Below the pieces are notes generated by a model, which did no database searches, was not told the origin of the DNA, and worked only from the letters and a program-made list of their open reading frames with translations. Made by a program: the position numbers and the translations under genes. From assembly GCF_036898095.1 (NCBI RefSeq), contig NC_090751.1, forward strand, positions 86,510,120 to 86,574,119: 64,000 nt of DNA, in the 5' to 3' direction. Shown piece after piece: positions 10,151-21,180 of this stretch. Source of the DNA: Palaemon carinicauda (lineage: Eukaryota > Arthropoda > Malacostraca > Decapoda > Palaemonidae). Numbering within the stretch: position 1 is the stretch's first letter; the number at the start of each line of letters is the position of its first letter.

Positions 10151-12814
10151 ATGTCCGACCACTCTCAAGCTCCTAAAATTAGGCGATGTAGTGTTAGGAC
10201 TTGTAATAGGCGTCTTCCGAAGGCCTCTGTTGATCCTCACACCGTTTGTTCCGACTGTAGGGGAAAATCCTGTCAGTTGGAAGATCGATGTGGGGAATGT
10301 GCTGGGCTTTCGGAATTCGAATTTAATGAATTCCTCAAATATACAACTAGGTTAGAGAGGGAGAGAGTTAGGAGGAGTTCTTCTCGCTCTTTGGTTTATT
10401 CCTCCCCCCATGCCCCTCAACCTTTTCCTTCCCCTGTGGTGGTGACCCCCGAACCTGCTACGAGTGCTCAGCCTGATATGACGGATATGTTGCGTGCCAT
10501 TCAGGCTCTTGGTGATAAGGTGGAGTCGTTAGTTAGTGACCACAATCTTCTCTTGGCAGATGTCAAGGAACTTAAAGTGAAAAGTGCAGTGGGAAGTGTT
10601 AGTGCCAGTGCTGTGCCTAGTGTCAGTGTCAGTGTTGCGCATGAGGATACTTCTGTGCGTGCCAGTCGTCCTCCCAGTCCGGGACCTCTTGCAAGCTCCC
10701 AAGCCCAGGGGAGAAGCAACGTCGAAGGGCAAAAGGGTTCGGCAGGCCTTGATCGGCACACAGTTGTATCCTCAGTGGTTGCGGGCGTATCTGATAGAGA
10801 TCGTCACTTCCACTCCCAGACGAATGAGCCCTTAAATTCCTCGTCTGCGGAAGAGGTTTCCAGGAGGAAACGGTGGACCCAGGTCTCACGACCTCTTAAA
10901 CGTAAGGTCCCTTCTGAGCGAGTCCAACGGCCCAGGTGTAGCCACTGGGCCAGTTCGGACTCGCCGCAGTCATCTGATGACTGCACACCTCCTAAGAGAG
11001 GTAGAGTGGTGCCTCAACAGGCCTCTGCTCCTACTTCTGTGGACCCCAAGTGGTCTATGCTGCAGACTATGCAGTCTCAGCTTGCGGCTTTGATGCAGGA
11101 GTATCAGGCAGAGAAGGTTAACACCCCTCCTCCTGCGAGCGCTCCTCCACCTCTGCGCAGTCCTCCCTGCCAGACGCATGTTCTTGAGGCTCCTCCTGCT
11201 TCCATGCGTGAGCTGCCGCATCGGGAGTTGCCAGGTTCCAGCACTATGCAGCAACCTCCTCTACCCATGAGGCAGGAGCCTCATGCTATGCGGCAACCTC
11301 CTCAACCCTTGAGGCAGGAACCTCATGCTATGCGGCAACCTCCTCTACCCATGAGGCAGCAGCCTCATGCCATGCGGCAACCTCCTCAACCCTTGAGGCA
11401 GGAGCCTCACTCTGCGCAGCAACCTCCTCAACCCTTGAGGCAGGCGCAACCCTTGAGGCAGGAGCCTCATGCTATGAGGCATCCTCCTCAACGCATGCAG
11501 CACGAGCCTCTTACCATGCAGCAGCCGCATTCTTCGCAGCATGAGCCTCATCCCATGCAGCATGAGCCGCATACCATGCAGCATGAGCCTCATGCCTTCC
11601 AGCATTCGCTTCTGGCCACCTCGCTTGCTCCTCAGACCACCGCAGAACCTCCCTCACTCCAGCCATCTGACTTTGTCATTGCCAGCCCTCAGTCTATTCA
11701 GCAGAGGCATGATGATGGATCCGCAAGTTCGCATGCACCCGTTCTGCAGGATTCAGCCATTCAGCCTGCCGCTCTACCTTTGCCTCTCGCTACTCAACTT
11801 TCAGGCGATGAGGTTTCTGAGGATGAAGCTGCTCATCTGGATGATCCTACATCTGATGTGGAAGGACACAAGTCGTCGCCGCCTTCCTTAGACTTTCGCA
11901 AGGTCCTGGCTCTGTTCAGAGAGTTGTACCCTGAACACTTCGTGTCTGCAACCCCTCGTTCTCCTCCCTCCGAGTTTTCTCTAGGCATGCAGCCTTCTAC
12001 GTCTGCCTACACCAAGCTTGTCCTCGCCAGATCATCAAGGAGAGCTTTGAGGGTTTTAGGGGATTGGTTGCAGTCCAAGCAGCAACTGGGAAGGACCTCT
12101 TTTGTGTTTCCTCCTCCTAAGCTGGCTTCTAAGTCGGGCGTCTGGTATGCCACGGGAGAGGAACCTGGCTTGGGGGTTCCTGCCTCTGCCCAGGCCGACT
12201 TCTCAAGTTTGGTTGACTCTCCCCGCAGGTCGGCTATGAGACGCTCGAAGGTCTGCTGGTCCTTTTCTGATATGGACCACTTGATGAAGGGAGTCTTTCG
12301 CGCCTTCGAAATTTTTAACTTCCTCGATTGGTGCCTGGGGGCCTTAAGCAGGAAGACTGCCCCTTCTGACAAAGACTCGGCCATGCTGATCATGTCCAGT
12401 ATGGACAGAGCAATTCGCGATGGTTCTGGCGAACTTGCTTCTATTTTTGTCTCAGGAGTCCTCAAGAAAAGGGAACATCTATGCTCCTACTTATCGACTG
12501 GTATCACCCCTTGCCAGAGGTCAGAGTTGCTGTTTGCTCCTCTCTCCAAGTTCCTGTTTCCGGAGGAGTTAATCAAGGGGATGGCTGCGGCTCTTATCCA
12601 GAAAGATACGCATGACCTCATGGCTTCTTCAGCACGTAAGGCTAAAACCTTACCTTCCGTGCCGAGATCTTACCGCACCCCTGTGGCTGATACACCTGCT
12701 ACCAGATTCATTCCGCCCTTTCGTGGAAGAGCCTCCAGTAGAGGAAGTACCCGTGCAGACAGTCACCGGGGCAAGTCCAAGAAAGGTGCCAAGTCCACGA
12801 AAAGCAAGCTTTGA
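10151..12814 (+). CDS. Gag-like protein of element B
   Basis: Intact frame of 887 residues, the probable structural (gag) protein of the element. Residues 13-50 hold a Cys/His ladder, C13, C18, D28-P-H30, C33, C36, C41, C47, C50, with the same spacing as in D, F, I and H; a zinc-binding fold is inferred. Residues about 105-145 look like a short coiled coil. Residues about 350-490 are a 14-residue repeat, QPPQPMRQEPHAMR and variants. Residues about 580-830 are the conserved gag carboxyl domain, including SWxxxD-type and FLDWCLGAL text, followed by a basic tail rich in Ser, Lys and Arg. The start is the first ATG after the terminal repeat and leader, and it precedes the Cys ladder. The end overlaps the pol-frame opening at 12612 by about 200 nt, so pol may be reached by frameshifting or reinitiation. 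Confidence 0.85.
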   Translation: MSDHSQAPKIRRCSVRTCNRRLPKASVDPHTVCSDCRGKSCQLEDRCGECAGLSEFEFNEFLKYTTRLERERVRRSSSRSLVYSSPHAPQPFPSPVVVTPEPATSAQPDMTDMLRAIQALGDKVESLVSDHNLLLADVKELKVKSAVGSVSASAVPSVSVSVAHEDTSVRASRPPSPGPLASSQAQGRSNVEGQKGSAGLDRHTVVSSVVAGVSDRDRHFHSQTNEPLNSSSAEEVSRRKRWTQVSRPLKRKVPSERVQRPRCSHWASSDSPQSSDDCTPPKRGRVVPQQASAPTSVDPKWSMLQTMQSQLAALMQEYQAEKVNTPPPASAPPPLRSPPCQTHVLEAPPASMRELPHRELPGSSTMQQPPLPMRQEPHAMRQPPQPLRQEPHAMRQPPLPMRQQPHAMRQPPQPLRQEPHSAQQPPQPLRQAQPLRQEPHAMRHPPQRMQHEPLTMQQPHSSQHEPHPMQHEPHTMQHEPHAFQHSLLATSLAPQTTAEPPSLQPSDFVIASPQSIQQRHDDGSASSHAPVLQDSAIQPAALPLPLATQLSGDEVSEDEAAHLDDPTSDVEGHKSSPPSLDFRKVLALFRELYPEHFVSATPRSPPSEFSLGMQPSTSAYTKLVLARSSRRALRVLGDWLQSKQQLGRTSFVFPPPKLASKSGVWYATGEEPGLGVPASAQADFSSLVDSPRRSAMRRSKVCWSFSDMDHLMKGVFRAFEIFNFLDWCLGALSRKTAPSDKDSAMLIMSSMDRAIRDGSGELASIFVSGVLKKREHLCSYLSTGITPCQRSELLFAPLSKFLFPEELIKGMAAALIQKDTHDLMASSARKAKTLPSVPRSYRTPVADTPATRFIPPFRGRASSRGSTRADSHRGKSKKGAKSTKSKL

Positions 12815-14850
12815 CTTCCTTCCTCTCCAGACAGCTGTAGGAGCCAGACTCAAGACCTTCTGGCAAGCCTGGGAGAGCAGAGGTACAGACGCTCAGTCTG
12901 TCAAGTGGCTAAGGGAGGGTTACAGAATTCCGTTCTGCCGCAATCCCCCTCTGACCACATCTCCCATCAACCTCTCTCCCAACTACAAGGAGAAGGACAA
13001 GAGGCTAGCGTTACAACAAGAGGTGTCGCTCCTGCTACAGAAGGAGGCAGTGGTGATAGTTCGGGACCATCAATCCCCGTGCTTTTACAACCGTCTCTTC
13101 CTGGTGGCCAAGAAGACAGGAGGTTGGAGACCGGTGCTGGACGTCAGTGCGCTCAATGCTTATGTCACCAAGCAGACGTTCACAATGGAGACGACGAATG
13201 GAGGACTGGATGGTCTCGTTAGATCTGAAAGACGCCTACTTTCACGTTCCCATCCATCCAGACTCCCAACCTTTTCTGAGATTCGTCTTTGGAGAGGTTG
13301 TGTACCAGTTCCAAGCCCTGTGCTTTGGCCTGAGCACGGCACCTCTTGTGTTTACGCGACTGATGAGGAATATTGCGAAATTCCTTCACTTGGCAGACAT
13401 CAGAGCCATCCTTTATTTAGACGACTGGCTTTTAAGAGCTCCCACAAGTCGTCGCTGTCTGGAGAGTCTCAGATGGACTTTGGATTTGACCAAGGAACTG
13501 GGCCTCTTGGTCAATTTAGAGAAGTCCCAGCTCGTTCCTTCCCAGACCATCGTTTACCTGGGTATGGAGATTCAGAGTCGAGCTTTTCGGGCTTTTCCGT
13601 CGGCCCCAAGAATCAACCAAGCCCTGGAGTGCATCCTGAGCATGCTGAGGAGGAACCGATGCTCGGTGAGGCAGTGGATGAGTCTAACAGGGACTCTTTC
13701 ATCGCTAGCCCTGTTCATCGAGTTAGGGAGACTCCACCTCCGCCCCCTTCAGTACCATCTGGCAGCTCACTGGAACAAGGATATGACGCTCGAGGCGGTC
13801 TCTATTCCTGTTTCCAAAGAGATGAGGGCTACTCTAACGTGGTGGAAGAACAGCATTCTTCTCAAGGAGGGTCTCTCGTTAGCTGTTCAGACCCCCGACC
13901 ATCATCTCTACTCGGACGCATCAGACTCGGGCTGGGGCGCGACATTGGACGGATAGGAATGCTCGGGGACATGGAACCAGGAACAGGAAACGCTTCATAT
14001 CAATTGCAAGGAGTTGTTGGCGGTTCATCTGGCCTTAATGAACTTCAAGTCCCTCCAGCTAAACAATGTGGTGGAGGTGAACTCCGACAACACCACAGCC
14101 TTGGCGTACATCTCCAAGCAGGGAGGGACTCATTCGAGGAAGCTGTTCGAGATCGCAAGGGACCTCCTCATTTGATCAAAAAGTCGAAAGCTCACGCTGG
14201 TAACGAGGTTCATTCAGGGCGATATGAATGTTACGGCAGATCGCCTCAGCCGGAAGGGTCAAGTCATCCCCACAGAGTGGACCCTTCACAAGAACGTTTG
14301 CAACAGACTTTGGGCCCTGTGGGGTCAGCCAACTATAGATCTGTTCGCTACCTCGATGACCAAGAGGCTCCCATTGTACTGTTCCCCGATTCCAGACCCG
14401 GCAGCAGTTCACGTGGATGCCTTTCTGCTGGACTGGTCCCACCTCGACCTGTATGCATTCCCTCCGTTCAAGATCATCAACAGGGTTCTTCAGAAGTTCG
14501 TCTCTCACAAAGGGACACGGCTGACGTTGGTTGCTCCCCTTTGGCCTGCAAGAGAATGGTTCACAGAGGTACTGCAATGGCTGGTCGATGTTCCCAGGAC
14601 TCTTCCTCTAAGAGTGGACCTTCTGCGTCAACCTCACGTAAAGAAGGTACACCCAAACCTCCACGCTCTTCGTCTGACTGCCTTCAGACTATCGAAAGAC
14701 TCTCAAGAGCTAGAGGCTTTTCGAAGGAGGCAGCCAGAGCGATTGCCAGAGCAAGGAGGATATCCACTCGCAGAGTCTATCAATCTAAGTGGGAAGTCTT
14801 CCGAAGCTGGTGCAGAGCCAATGCAGTTTCCTCTACCAGTACCACTGTAA
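12815..14850 (+). pseudogene. Element B pol: RT, RNase H, Dam-like domain (frameshift and stop)
   Basis: The RT fingers (FLVAKKTGGWRPVLDVSALN) are read in the frame open from 12612. Near 13190-13225 the frame changes to that of 13147-13956, which holds VSLDLKDAYFHVPIHP, LCFGLSTAPLVF, YLDDWLL (YLDD at 13414-13425) and YLGMEI, then the RNase H start SDASDSGWGA. An amber codon at 13954-13956 replaces the Gln that A and C have at the same point. The rest of RNase H (CKELLAVH, SDNTTALAYI) and the Dam-like block (TIDLFATS, YCSPIPDPAAVHVDAF, LYAFPPFKI, LVAPLWPAREWF) continue to 14850. The polymerase is inactive as read, but all catalytic motifs are still visible. Confidence 0.85.
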
Positions 14851-15692
14851 CCCAAGTTGCTGACTTCCTGTTGCATCTAAGGAATGTTAGATCTCTATCA
14901 GCTCCTACGATCAAGGGGTACAGAAGTATGTTGGCAGCGGTTTTCCGCCACAGAGGCTTGGATCTTTCTACCAACAAAGATCTGCAGGACATCCTTAGGT
15001 CTTTTGAGACCTCTAAAGAACGTCGGTTGTCCACTCCAGGCTGGAATCTAGACGTGGTCCTAAGGTTCCTTATGTCATCTAGATTTGAACCTCTCCAGTC
15101 AGCCTCTTTCAAGGACCTCACTCTAAAAACTCTTTTCCTCGTTTGCCTGGCAACAGCCAAAAGAGTAAGTGAGATTCACGCCTTCAGCAGGAACATAGGT
15201 TTCACATCTGAAACGGCTACATGTTCCTTGCAGCTCGGTTTTTTGGCTAAAAACGAGCTTCCTTCACGTCCTTGGCCTAAATCGTTCGAAATACCTAGCC
15301 TTTCCAACATGGTGGGTAACGAACGGGAGAGAGTACTTTGCCCTGTCAGAGCTCTTAAGTACTATCTTAAAAGGTCAAAACCCTTGCGAGGACAATCAGA
15401 GGCCTTATGGTGTGCTATTAAGAAACCTTCACTGCCTATGTCTAAGAACGCAGTTTCTTACTACCTAAGGCTTCTGATTAGAGAAGCTCATTCTCATATG
15501 AAGGAAGAAGACCTTGCTTTGCTGAAGGTAAGGACACATGAAGTGAGAGCTGTGGCTACTTCAGTGGCCTTCAAACAGAACCATTCTCTGCAGAGTGTTA
15601 TGGATGCAACCTATTGGAGGAGCAAGTCAGTGTTTGCATCATTCTATCTCAAAGATGTCCAGTCTCTTTACGAGAACTGCTACACCCTGTGA
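14556..15692 (+). CDS. Tyrosine recombinase of element B
   Basis: Open frame of 378 residues from the ATG at 14556, overlapping the end of the Dam-like frame as is usual in DIRS elements. It would integrate the circular DNA intermediate. The amino part (RVYQSKWEVFRSWC, SAPTIKGYRSMLAAVF) is the core-binding helical region. The catalytic part has the first Arg in ATAKRVSEIHAFS, HEVR in RTHEVRAVATS and the Tyr in VFASFYLKDVQ, so the R, H-x-x-R and Y set is present. The stop precedes the 3' leader. The start is inferred; an upstream in-frame opening also exists. There is no disruption, so it is the best trans-acting recombinase candidate for A and C. Confidence 0.82.
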   Translation: MVHRGTAMAGRCSQDSSSKSGPSASTSRKEGTPKPPRSSSDCLQTIERLSRARGFSKEAARAIARARRISTRRVYQSKWEVFRSWCRANAVSSTSTTVTQVADFLLHLRNVRSLSAPTIKGYRSMLAAVFRHRGLDLSTNKDLQDILRSFETSKERRLSTPGWNLDVVLRFLMSSRFEPLQSASFKDLTLKTLFLVCLATAKRVSEIHAFSRNIGFTSETATCSLQLGFLAKNELPSRPWPKSFEIPSLSNMVGNERERVLCPVRALKYYLKRSKPLRGQSEALWCAIKKPSLPMSKNAVSYYLRLLIREAHSHMKEEDLALLKVRTHEVRAVATSVAFKQNHSLQSVMDATYWRSKSVFASFYLKDVQSLYENCYTL

Positions 15693-16146
15693 CCATTCGT
15701 AGCAGCGAGTGCAGTAGTAGGTGAGGGCTCAGCCACTACATTCCCATAATCCCATAACCTTTTTAACCTTTCTCTTGAATGCTTTTATTGTTGTTTTGGC
15801 TAGTACGGTCGGCTAAGAAGCCTTCCGCATCCTAGTTGATTTGGCGGGTGGTCAATTCTTTCTTGAGAAGCGCCTAGGTTAGAGGTTGTGATGAGGTCCT
15901 TTAGTATGGGTTGCAGCCCTTTATACTTCAGCTCCTAAGAGTCGTTCAGCATCCTAAGAGGACCGCTGCGCTCAGTAAGGAAGACGTACTTATTAAAGGC
16001 AGAGTAATGGTTCAAGTCGACTTCCTTACCAGGTACTTATCGATTTTATTTGTTATTTTGAATAACTAATAAAAATGAAATACGGGATACTTAGCTTCTT
16101 GATTAACATGTATACTGGTTTTCACCCACCTCCCTGGGTGTGAATC
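15693..16146 (+). other. 3' non-coding region of element B
   Basis: It is shared with C (23945-24378) at high identity, including GTACGGTCGGCTAAGAAGCC and the AATAAAAATGAAAT segment near 16066-16081, which could supply a polyadenylation signal. No ORF is present. Confidence 0.6.
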
Positions 16147-16237
16147 AGCTACATGATCATCGGGTAAGATTAATATTGAAAAATGTTATTTTCATTAGTA
16201 AAATAAATTTTTGAATATACTTACCCGATGATCATGA
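16147..16237 (+). repeat. Internal complementary region of element B
   Basis: The first half is the reverse complement of the left outer end (9771-9805); the second half is the reverse complement of the right outer end (about 16423-16481). Together they spell the predicted right-to-left circle joint. This structure is the signature of DIRS elements and is thought to template end completion. Confidence 0.9.
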
Positions 16238-16276
16238 TTTAATTGACCCACCCTTCCTCCCCATAGAGAACCAGTG

Positions 16277-16481
16277 GACCGAGGAAAAAATTGAGGTGGT
16301 GTTGACAAGAAGTACTGGAGTACCTGACCACAGATGGCGCTGGTGAGTACACCCCCCTCCTGTATAGCGATCGCTGGCGTATCCCGTCCGTAGATTTCTG
16401 TCGGGCAACGGAGTTGACAGCTACATGATCATCGGGTAAGTATATTCAAAAATTTATTTTACTAATGAAAATAACATTTTT
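16277..16481 (+). repeat. Right inverted terminal repeat of element B with outer extension
   Basis: Bases 16277-16440 invert the left repeat. Bases 16441-16481 are the right-only extension, ending ATAACATTTTT before CAACAGAAG. Confidence 0.9.
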
Positions 16482-18085
16482 CAACAGAAGTGGGAAGTAG
16501 CGTGCATTCACGCATCCTAAGTATGGTGCATGCATGCTTATACTGTACTAATAAGCATGGACAATCTTTGGTTAATGAACCATTGGCAAAGTCTTATCCT
16601 CCTGGTAGAAGACATATCCTAGACTAGCTAAGTGCACAATCGCCTGCAGAATCTCCCTCAGCAGTTAGATCTTTCTCTTGTAGATGCATACATTCACCTC
16701 TTTGAGTGGTCAGGCCCCAGACCAATTGGGGTTCTCCTAGGGTTAAGTCCTCCACTGGATGCACACTGTCAGGAGGGCATCCACACTTTTTGCCTTCTAG
16801 GAAGAAGACATTCGAGAACTCTGGGTTTTTCGTGCAAGCACATCCATTCTATCTGTATGAACATCTGTACTAGACACGATAAGAGAGGTAGAACACCAGA
16901 GGCTACATTGTTGGGAGTGGCTCTATAGTCTGGTTTTTTAATGCTTTACCTACGGGTTTCCCCTCTTGCAGGGATGATTTTCTGTAACAGGTAGCCCTTC
17001 CCAGAACAGTTGGCAACTGTACTGCAGCACACATGTCCTACCATGAAAGTGCAGTCACCTCTCAGAACATGCTCAGCTGAGAGTGGGCAAGGGCTAGACC
17101 TCACATGCCTCAGTAGTAGTAGTCATAACCCTTCCGAGGAGCTTTCACAGATAGGAAAGTGCACTCATACCCTTTGGGTAGATCACATAGTGCAGACTTT
17201 AGAGCGTACTCATTGTCAAGAACACACATACCTCATGGCCCATGAGACATAAGGGAAGACCCCATAATGTTGGGACAACGAAATGGACTTGACTGTAAAG
17301 TTCTCGCACAGACAGTCTCCATCGAGTAAACGCTCTCTTCTTCTTGGGAAGTCTCCGGTACACTCTACAGCCAAGAAGCATAGGAAACTCAGATAACAGA
17401 ATAGGAGGGAGCAATCTCCTTGGACGAGGGCCCTATCTGAAAGGAGAATCCAAGACACTTGAGACTCCCCTTAACCTTGTCATAGGGACACTCTCCTCAA
17501 AGAGACTAACCAGACTAAGGTCAGTTCAGTCCAGACGTGATACCGACATAACCGCTTAAGTGTTCGTAGAACTTCACTTTACTTGTGATTAGGACAGTGG
17601 ATGGCTTGATTGGAAGGGGTGAGTAGGGAAGGAGAAGGTGTTAATGTTGTTTGAAAGGAGAGTCCCCCTCTTTAAACATGTGGGTAACTACTCTCCTGGA
17701 GTTCTTTTTTTTTTTTTTGTCATTTCTGGGACTAACTGTGATTCACTTGAGGGTCTTTTTACTAGAAATATTTCAACAGAGGTTTGTTGTCTGCCTCATT
17801 CTTAAGAGGGTTCTGAAATGATTTGATGAATAATCGTTACTGCTTATCTGGGTGATATTTTCCCCAATATATTTCTCAGAAATTGCTGTGTCTGAATTGG
17901 CAGCCTAACCATGCCTTACAACTATATGAATGCCATTTCTCTGTTTAAATTCATCAAACTAGCTTTGGCTAGCCCTAAAATTTTCACTAGATTCTGCGTC
18001 ATCGTGCTTTTCCTGGGGTGTTTTTGATAATGGCGAAATGTATTTGATTTGCCTTTTCACATTAATTTCTCCAAATTGATAGCTA
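16482..18085. other. No recognised gene; possibly interrupted relic
   Basis: Lies between elements B and C. Short frames at 16632-16928 and 17010-17252 have no recognisable domain. The compositional flavour near 16620-16900 is like decayed gag, so relic R may have been split by B, but this is weak. Poly-T lies at about 17707-17719. Confidence 0.4.
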
Positions 18086-18100
18086 TTTTTCAATATTAAT

Positions 18101-18265
18101 CTTACCCGATGATCATGTAGCTGTCAACTCTGTTGCCCGACAGAAATCTACGGTCGGGATACGCCAGCGATCGCTATACAGGTGGGGGTGTACACAACAG
18201 CGCCATCTGTGGTCAGGTACTCCAGTACTTCTTGTCAACACCACCTCAAATTTTTCCTCTGTCGT
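18101..18265 (+). repeat. Left inverted terminal repeat of element C
   Basis: Near-identical to 9781-9945 and inverted relative to 24511-24672. The left flank is GATAGCTA followed by five T, which belong either to the end or to the target. Confidence 0.9.
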
Positions 18266-18419
18266 GCCACCGGCTAGACCTACTTGGATACGCTGTTGAT
18301 TCTGGAGTTATTGTTCACGATTTGGTGATGTATTTGCTCTAGAGTTTAGCCTTCGCTATTCAGGAAGCTTTATCATTAGCTTAGCAAGTTTTTGGAATTA
18401 ATTTGATTTAATTTTGGTG

Positions 18420-19445
18420 ACGAAGAGAGTATGAACTCTCTTTCACTTTTAAATGGCCGACCCTTCCCTTAGACGGAAGTGTTGGTGTCGAAGAGAGTAT
18501 AGACTCTCTTTCTTAATTTTGCTTAACAAAGTTATAGATTTATTTTATATCTCTCCGCCTTTTATAGGCCTCTTCGATTAACTTCCTTTTATTATAACTT
18601 ATTAAAATTGATTTCTATGTTTGTTTATATGCGACCTTTCCTAATAGTAGGCGGTCTTTTCTTGGAACCGAAGTTAATTAACATTGACCCCGTCATATTG
18701 TTTTTACCTGTTAAGATTTTATGCTATTTTAATGTTTTTGAAAGAATTTCTTGGATAGTCTCGTACTGTTTTCAAAGTTGAACTAACGTTTTGTTTTGTC
18801 TCCGCAGTTGTTGACGTTCAGAACGTTCAACTTGCGCTCTATCGTTACGATAGAGAGAGAGTATTCACGGTTTCACGTTGCAGTAAGAGTAAACCGAATC
18901 TAGCGTTTTGTTCATTCTTTCTTAGCTTAAATAGTTTTAATTCTAATAAAGGAACTTTTTATTTGGGAAATCTTTCAGTTTTTTTCCTTTAACAATAATA
19001 TGTTTTAACGATATATATAATTGGGCTCATCTCTCAGGTTCTAAGTCAAGAGAGAGAGAGAGAGAGATAGAGACGGAGGGAGAGAGAGGAGGATAAACGT
19101 TTCGTTCAAGCGGGTAACGTTGTTATCGTTTTTGCTCTTCTCCCTAGTCTCTTTAGGGGAAGAAGGTAAACGTTTCTAGAGTTTTATTCTTGTTCCCAGG
19201 CTTTATGCGGTGAGAGATTTTAAACGTAGTTTATTTGATCTAGTGTTTAGTCTCTTTTCCAGCCACTGAATTATTTATCTTTCATTATGTTTTTCTGTTA
19301 CATTGTAATACTGTTTTCGCAATTACTAACTTTTAATGAAGGATAGAATTGCGTGTTTCAGGTACAAACCACTTAAAGTTTCGAGTTCAGTTAAATAAGT
19401 GCAAACAGAAAATCAAAAGTGATAAAGTGATAAGCGCAAAGTGTT
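18420..19445 (+). promoter_or_regulatory. Leader of element C with two splice-acceptor-like tracts and GA repeat
   Basis: The first part is shared with A. At 18780-18807 AACTAAC is followed by GTTTTGTTTTGTCTCCGCAG, a good branch point plus 3' splice site pattern. A GA-rich tract lies at about 19049-19092. Near 19355-19361 a second TTTCAG precedes the short gag-like open text. No donor was identified. Confidence 0.45.
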
Positions 19446-21180
19446 ACAGTGTTGCGTTCGAGGGTTCGTCTGTTCGTGCCAGTTGTTCGCCTAGTCTGGG
19501 ACCTCTTACAAGCTCCCAAGCCCAGGGGAGAAGTAACGTCGAAGGACTTATGGGTTCATCAGGCCTTGATCGACGAACAGACGTTTCCCTCCGTGGTTTC
19601 GGGTGTACCCACTCACGTAGCCGACGTGATCACCCCACCCACACAAAGACGAGAGAGCCCATTTATTCCTCGTCTGCGGAAGAGGTTTCTCGCAGAAACC
19701 ATGGACCAAATCTTGCAGCTTTTAAGTGCAAGTCGGTCCCTTCCGCGCAAGTCCAACTCCTAGGTGTAGCCACTGCCACTGGGTCAGTTCGGACTTGCTG
19801 CAGTACGACAACTGCACACCTCCCAGAGAGGCAAGGTGGTACCGCAACAGGCAGTAACTCCGTCTGTTGCCGCACCAGCTGTTTTAGACCCTCAGTCTCA
19901 ACGGACAGTAGCTCCGTTTGTTGTTGTCTTTCATAGACCCTAGTGGTCCATGCTGCAGACTATACAGTCTCAGCTTGCTCCTTCATACAGGAGTATCATG
20001 CTGGAAGGTTGACAATGTAGCCAACCTACAACCCGCCGAGGTTGTGCGCTCAGCAGATACTGCGGCTGCCTGCTCCCACCCTCCACCTGTGAGAGCTCCA
20101 CCTCCGATGCGCAGTCCACCCTGCCAGACGCATGTTCTTGCTGCGCCTCCTGCTTTCATGCGTGAGTTGCCGCATCGGGAGTTGCCGGGTTCCAGCACTA
20201 TGAGGCAACCTCCTCAACCCATGAGGCAGGAGCCTCATGCTATGCGGCAACCTCCTCTACCCATGAGGCAGGAGCCTCATGCTATGAGGAGCCTCATGCT
20301 ATGCGGCATCCTCCTCAACCCATGAGGCAGGAGCCTCATGCTATGCGGCAACCTCCTCTACCCATGAGGCAGGAGCCTCATGCTATGCGGCATCCTCCTC
20401 AACCCATGAGGCAGGAGCCTCATGCTATGCGGCATCCTCCTCAACCCATGAGGCAGGAGCCTCATGCTATGAGGAGCCTCATGCTATGCGGCATCCTCCT
20501 CAACCCATGAGGCAGGAGCCTCATGCTATGAGGAGCCTCATGCTATGCGGCATCCTCCTCAACCCATGAGGCAGGAGCCTCATGCTATGCGGCAACCTCC
20601 TCTACCCATGAGGCAGGAGCCTCATGCTATGCGGCATCCTCCTCAACCCATGAGGCAGGAGCCTCATGCTATGCGGCATCCTCCTCAACCCATGAGGCAG
20701 GAGCCTCATGCTATGAGGAGCCTCATGCTATGCGGCATCCTCCTCAAACCATGAGGCAGGAGCCTCATGCTATGCGGCAACCTCCTCAACCCATGAGGCA
20801 GGAGCCTCATACTATGCGGCATCCTCCTCAACCCATGCGGCATGAGCCTCATCCCTTGCAGCATGAGCCTCATCCCATGCAGCATGAGCCTCATACCATG
20901 CAGCATGAGCCTCATCCCATGCAGCATGAGCCTCATCCCATGCAGCATAAGCCGCATGCCATGCAACATGCTCTGCATACCTTACAGCATGCTCTACATA
21001 CAGCATGCTCTGCATACCTTACAGCATGTGCATACCTTACAGCATGCTCTGCATACCTTACCGCATGCTCCTCAGTCACACATCTTTGGTTGTTACCAAC
21101 TCACAAGACTGTCAAGCAGTTTCATAACGTTGCCTTCTGGTCTGCTGCTTTTGCACTAGTGAAACCCTCACTGAGAGAAC
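19446..21180 (+). pseudogene. Element C gag remnant with expanded repeats
   Basis: The text from about 19455 (GPLTSSQAQGRSNVEG) aligns with the middle of B gag (GPLASSQAQGRSNVEG), so the amino-terminal Cys ladder is missing. Frames shift around 19700 and 19900-20100. From about 20200 to 20960 the 42-nt unit coding MRQEPHAM-type repeats is expanded well beyond B, partly as a 244-bp duplication (20301-20544 and 20545-20788). A His/Gln/Met-rich tail follows to about 21070. The conserved carboxyl gag domain of B is absent. No protein of gag size can be made. Confidence 0.75.
20200..20960 (+). repeat. 42-bp coding minisatellite in gag of element C
   Basis: The unit codes QPPQPMRQEPHAMR or a close variant (H for Q, L for Q). 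Units are sometimes joined by a short ATGAGGAGCCTC link that shifts frame. The block 20301-20544 is repeated almost perfectly at 20545-20788. Confidence 0.9.

Larger units (their letters stand above)
9767..16481 (+). mobile_element. DIRS-like element B, full length
   Basis: About 6.7 kb with both termini. The left repeat core (9781-9945) and right repeat core (16277-16440) are inverted copies of about 165 bp. The outer extensions differ, and both are reproduced in reverse complement in the internal complementary region at 16147-16237. Gene order is gag, RT/RNase H/Dam-like, recombinase. A run of five T is present at both ends. The predicted circle joint contains one such run, so no target duplication needs to be assumed. 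Gag and recombinase are open; pol is broken. It is the least damaged member of the A/B/C family here. Confidence 0.92.

Noticed and set aside
12612..15692. A single 1026-residue protein in element B
   Set aside because: It fuses the RT fingers, an out-of-frame stretch over the RT palm, RNase H and Dam-like block, and the recombinase. Only its first about 200 and last about 380 residues are meaningful.
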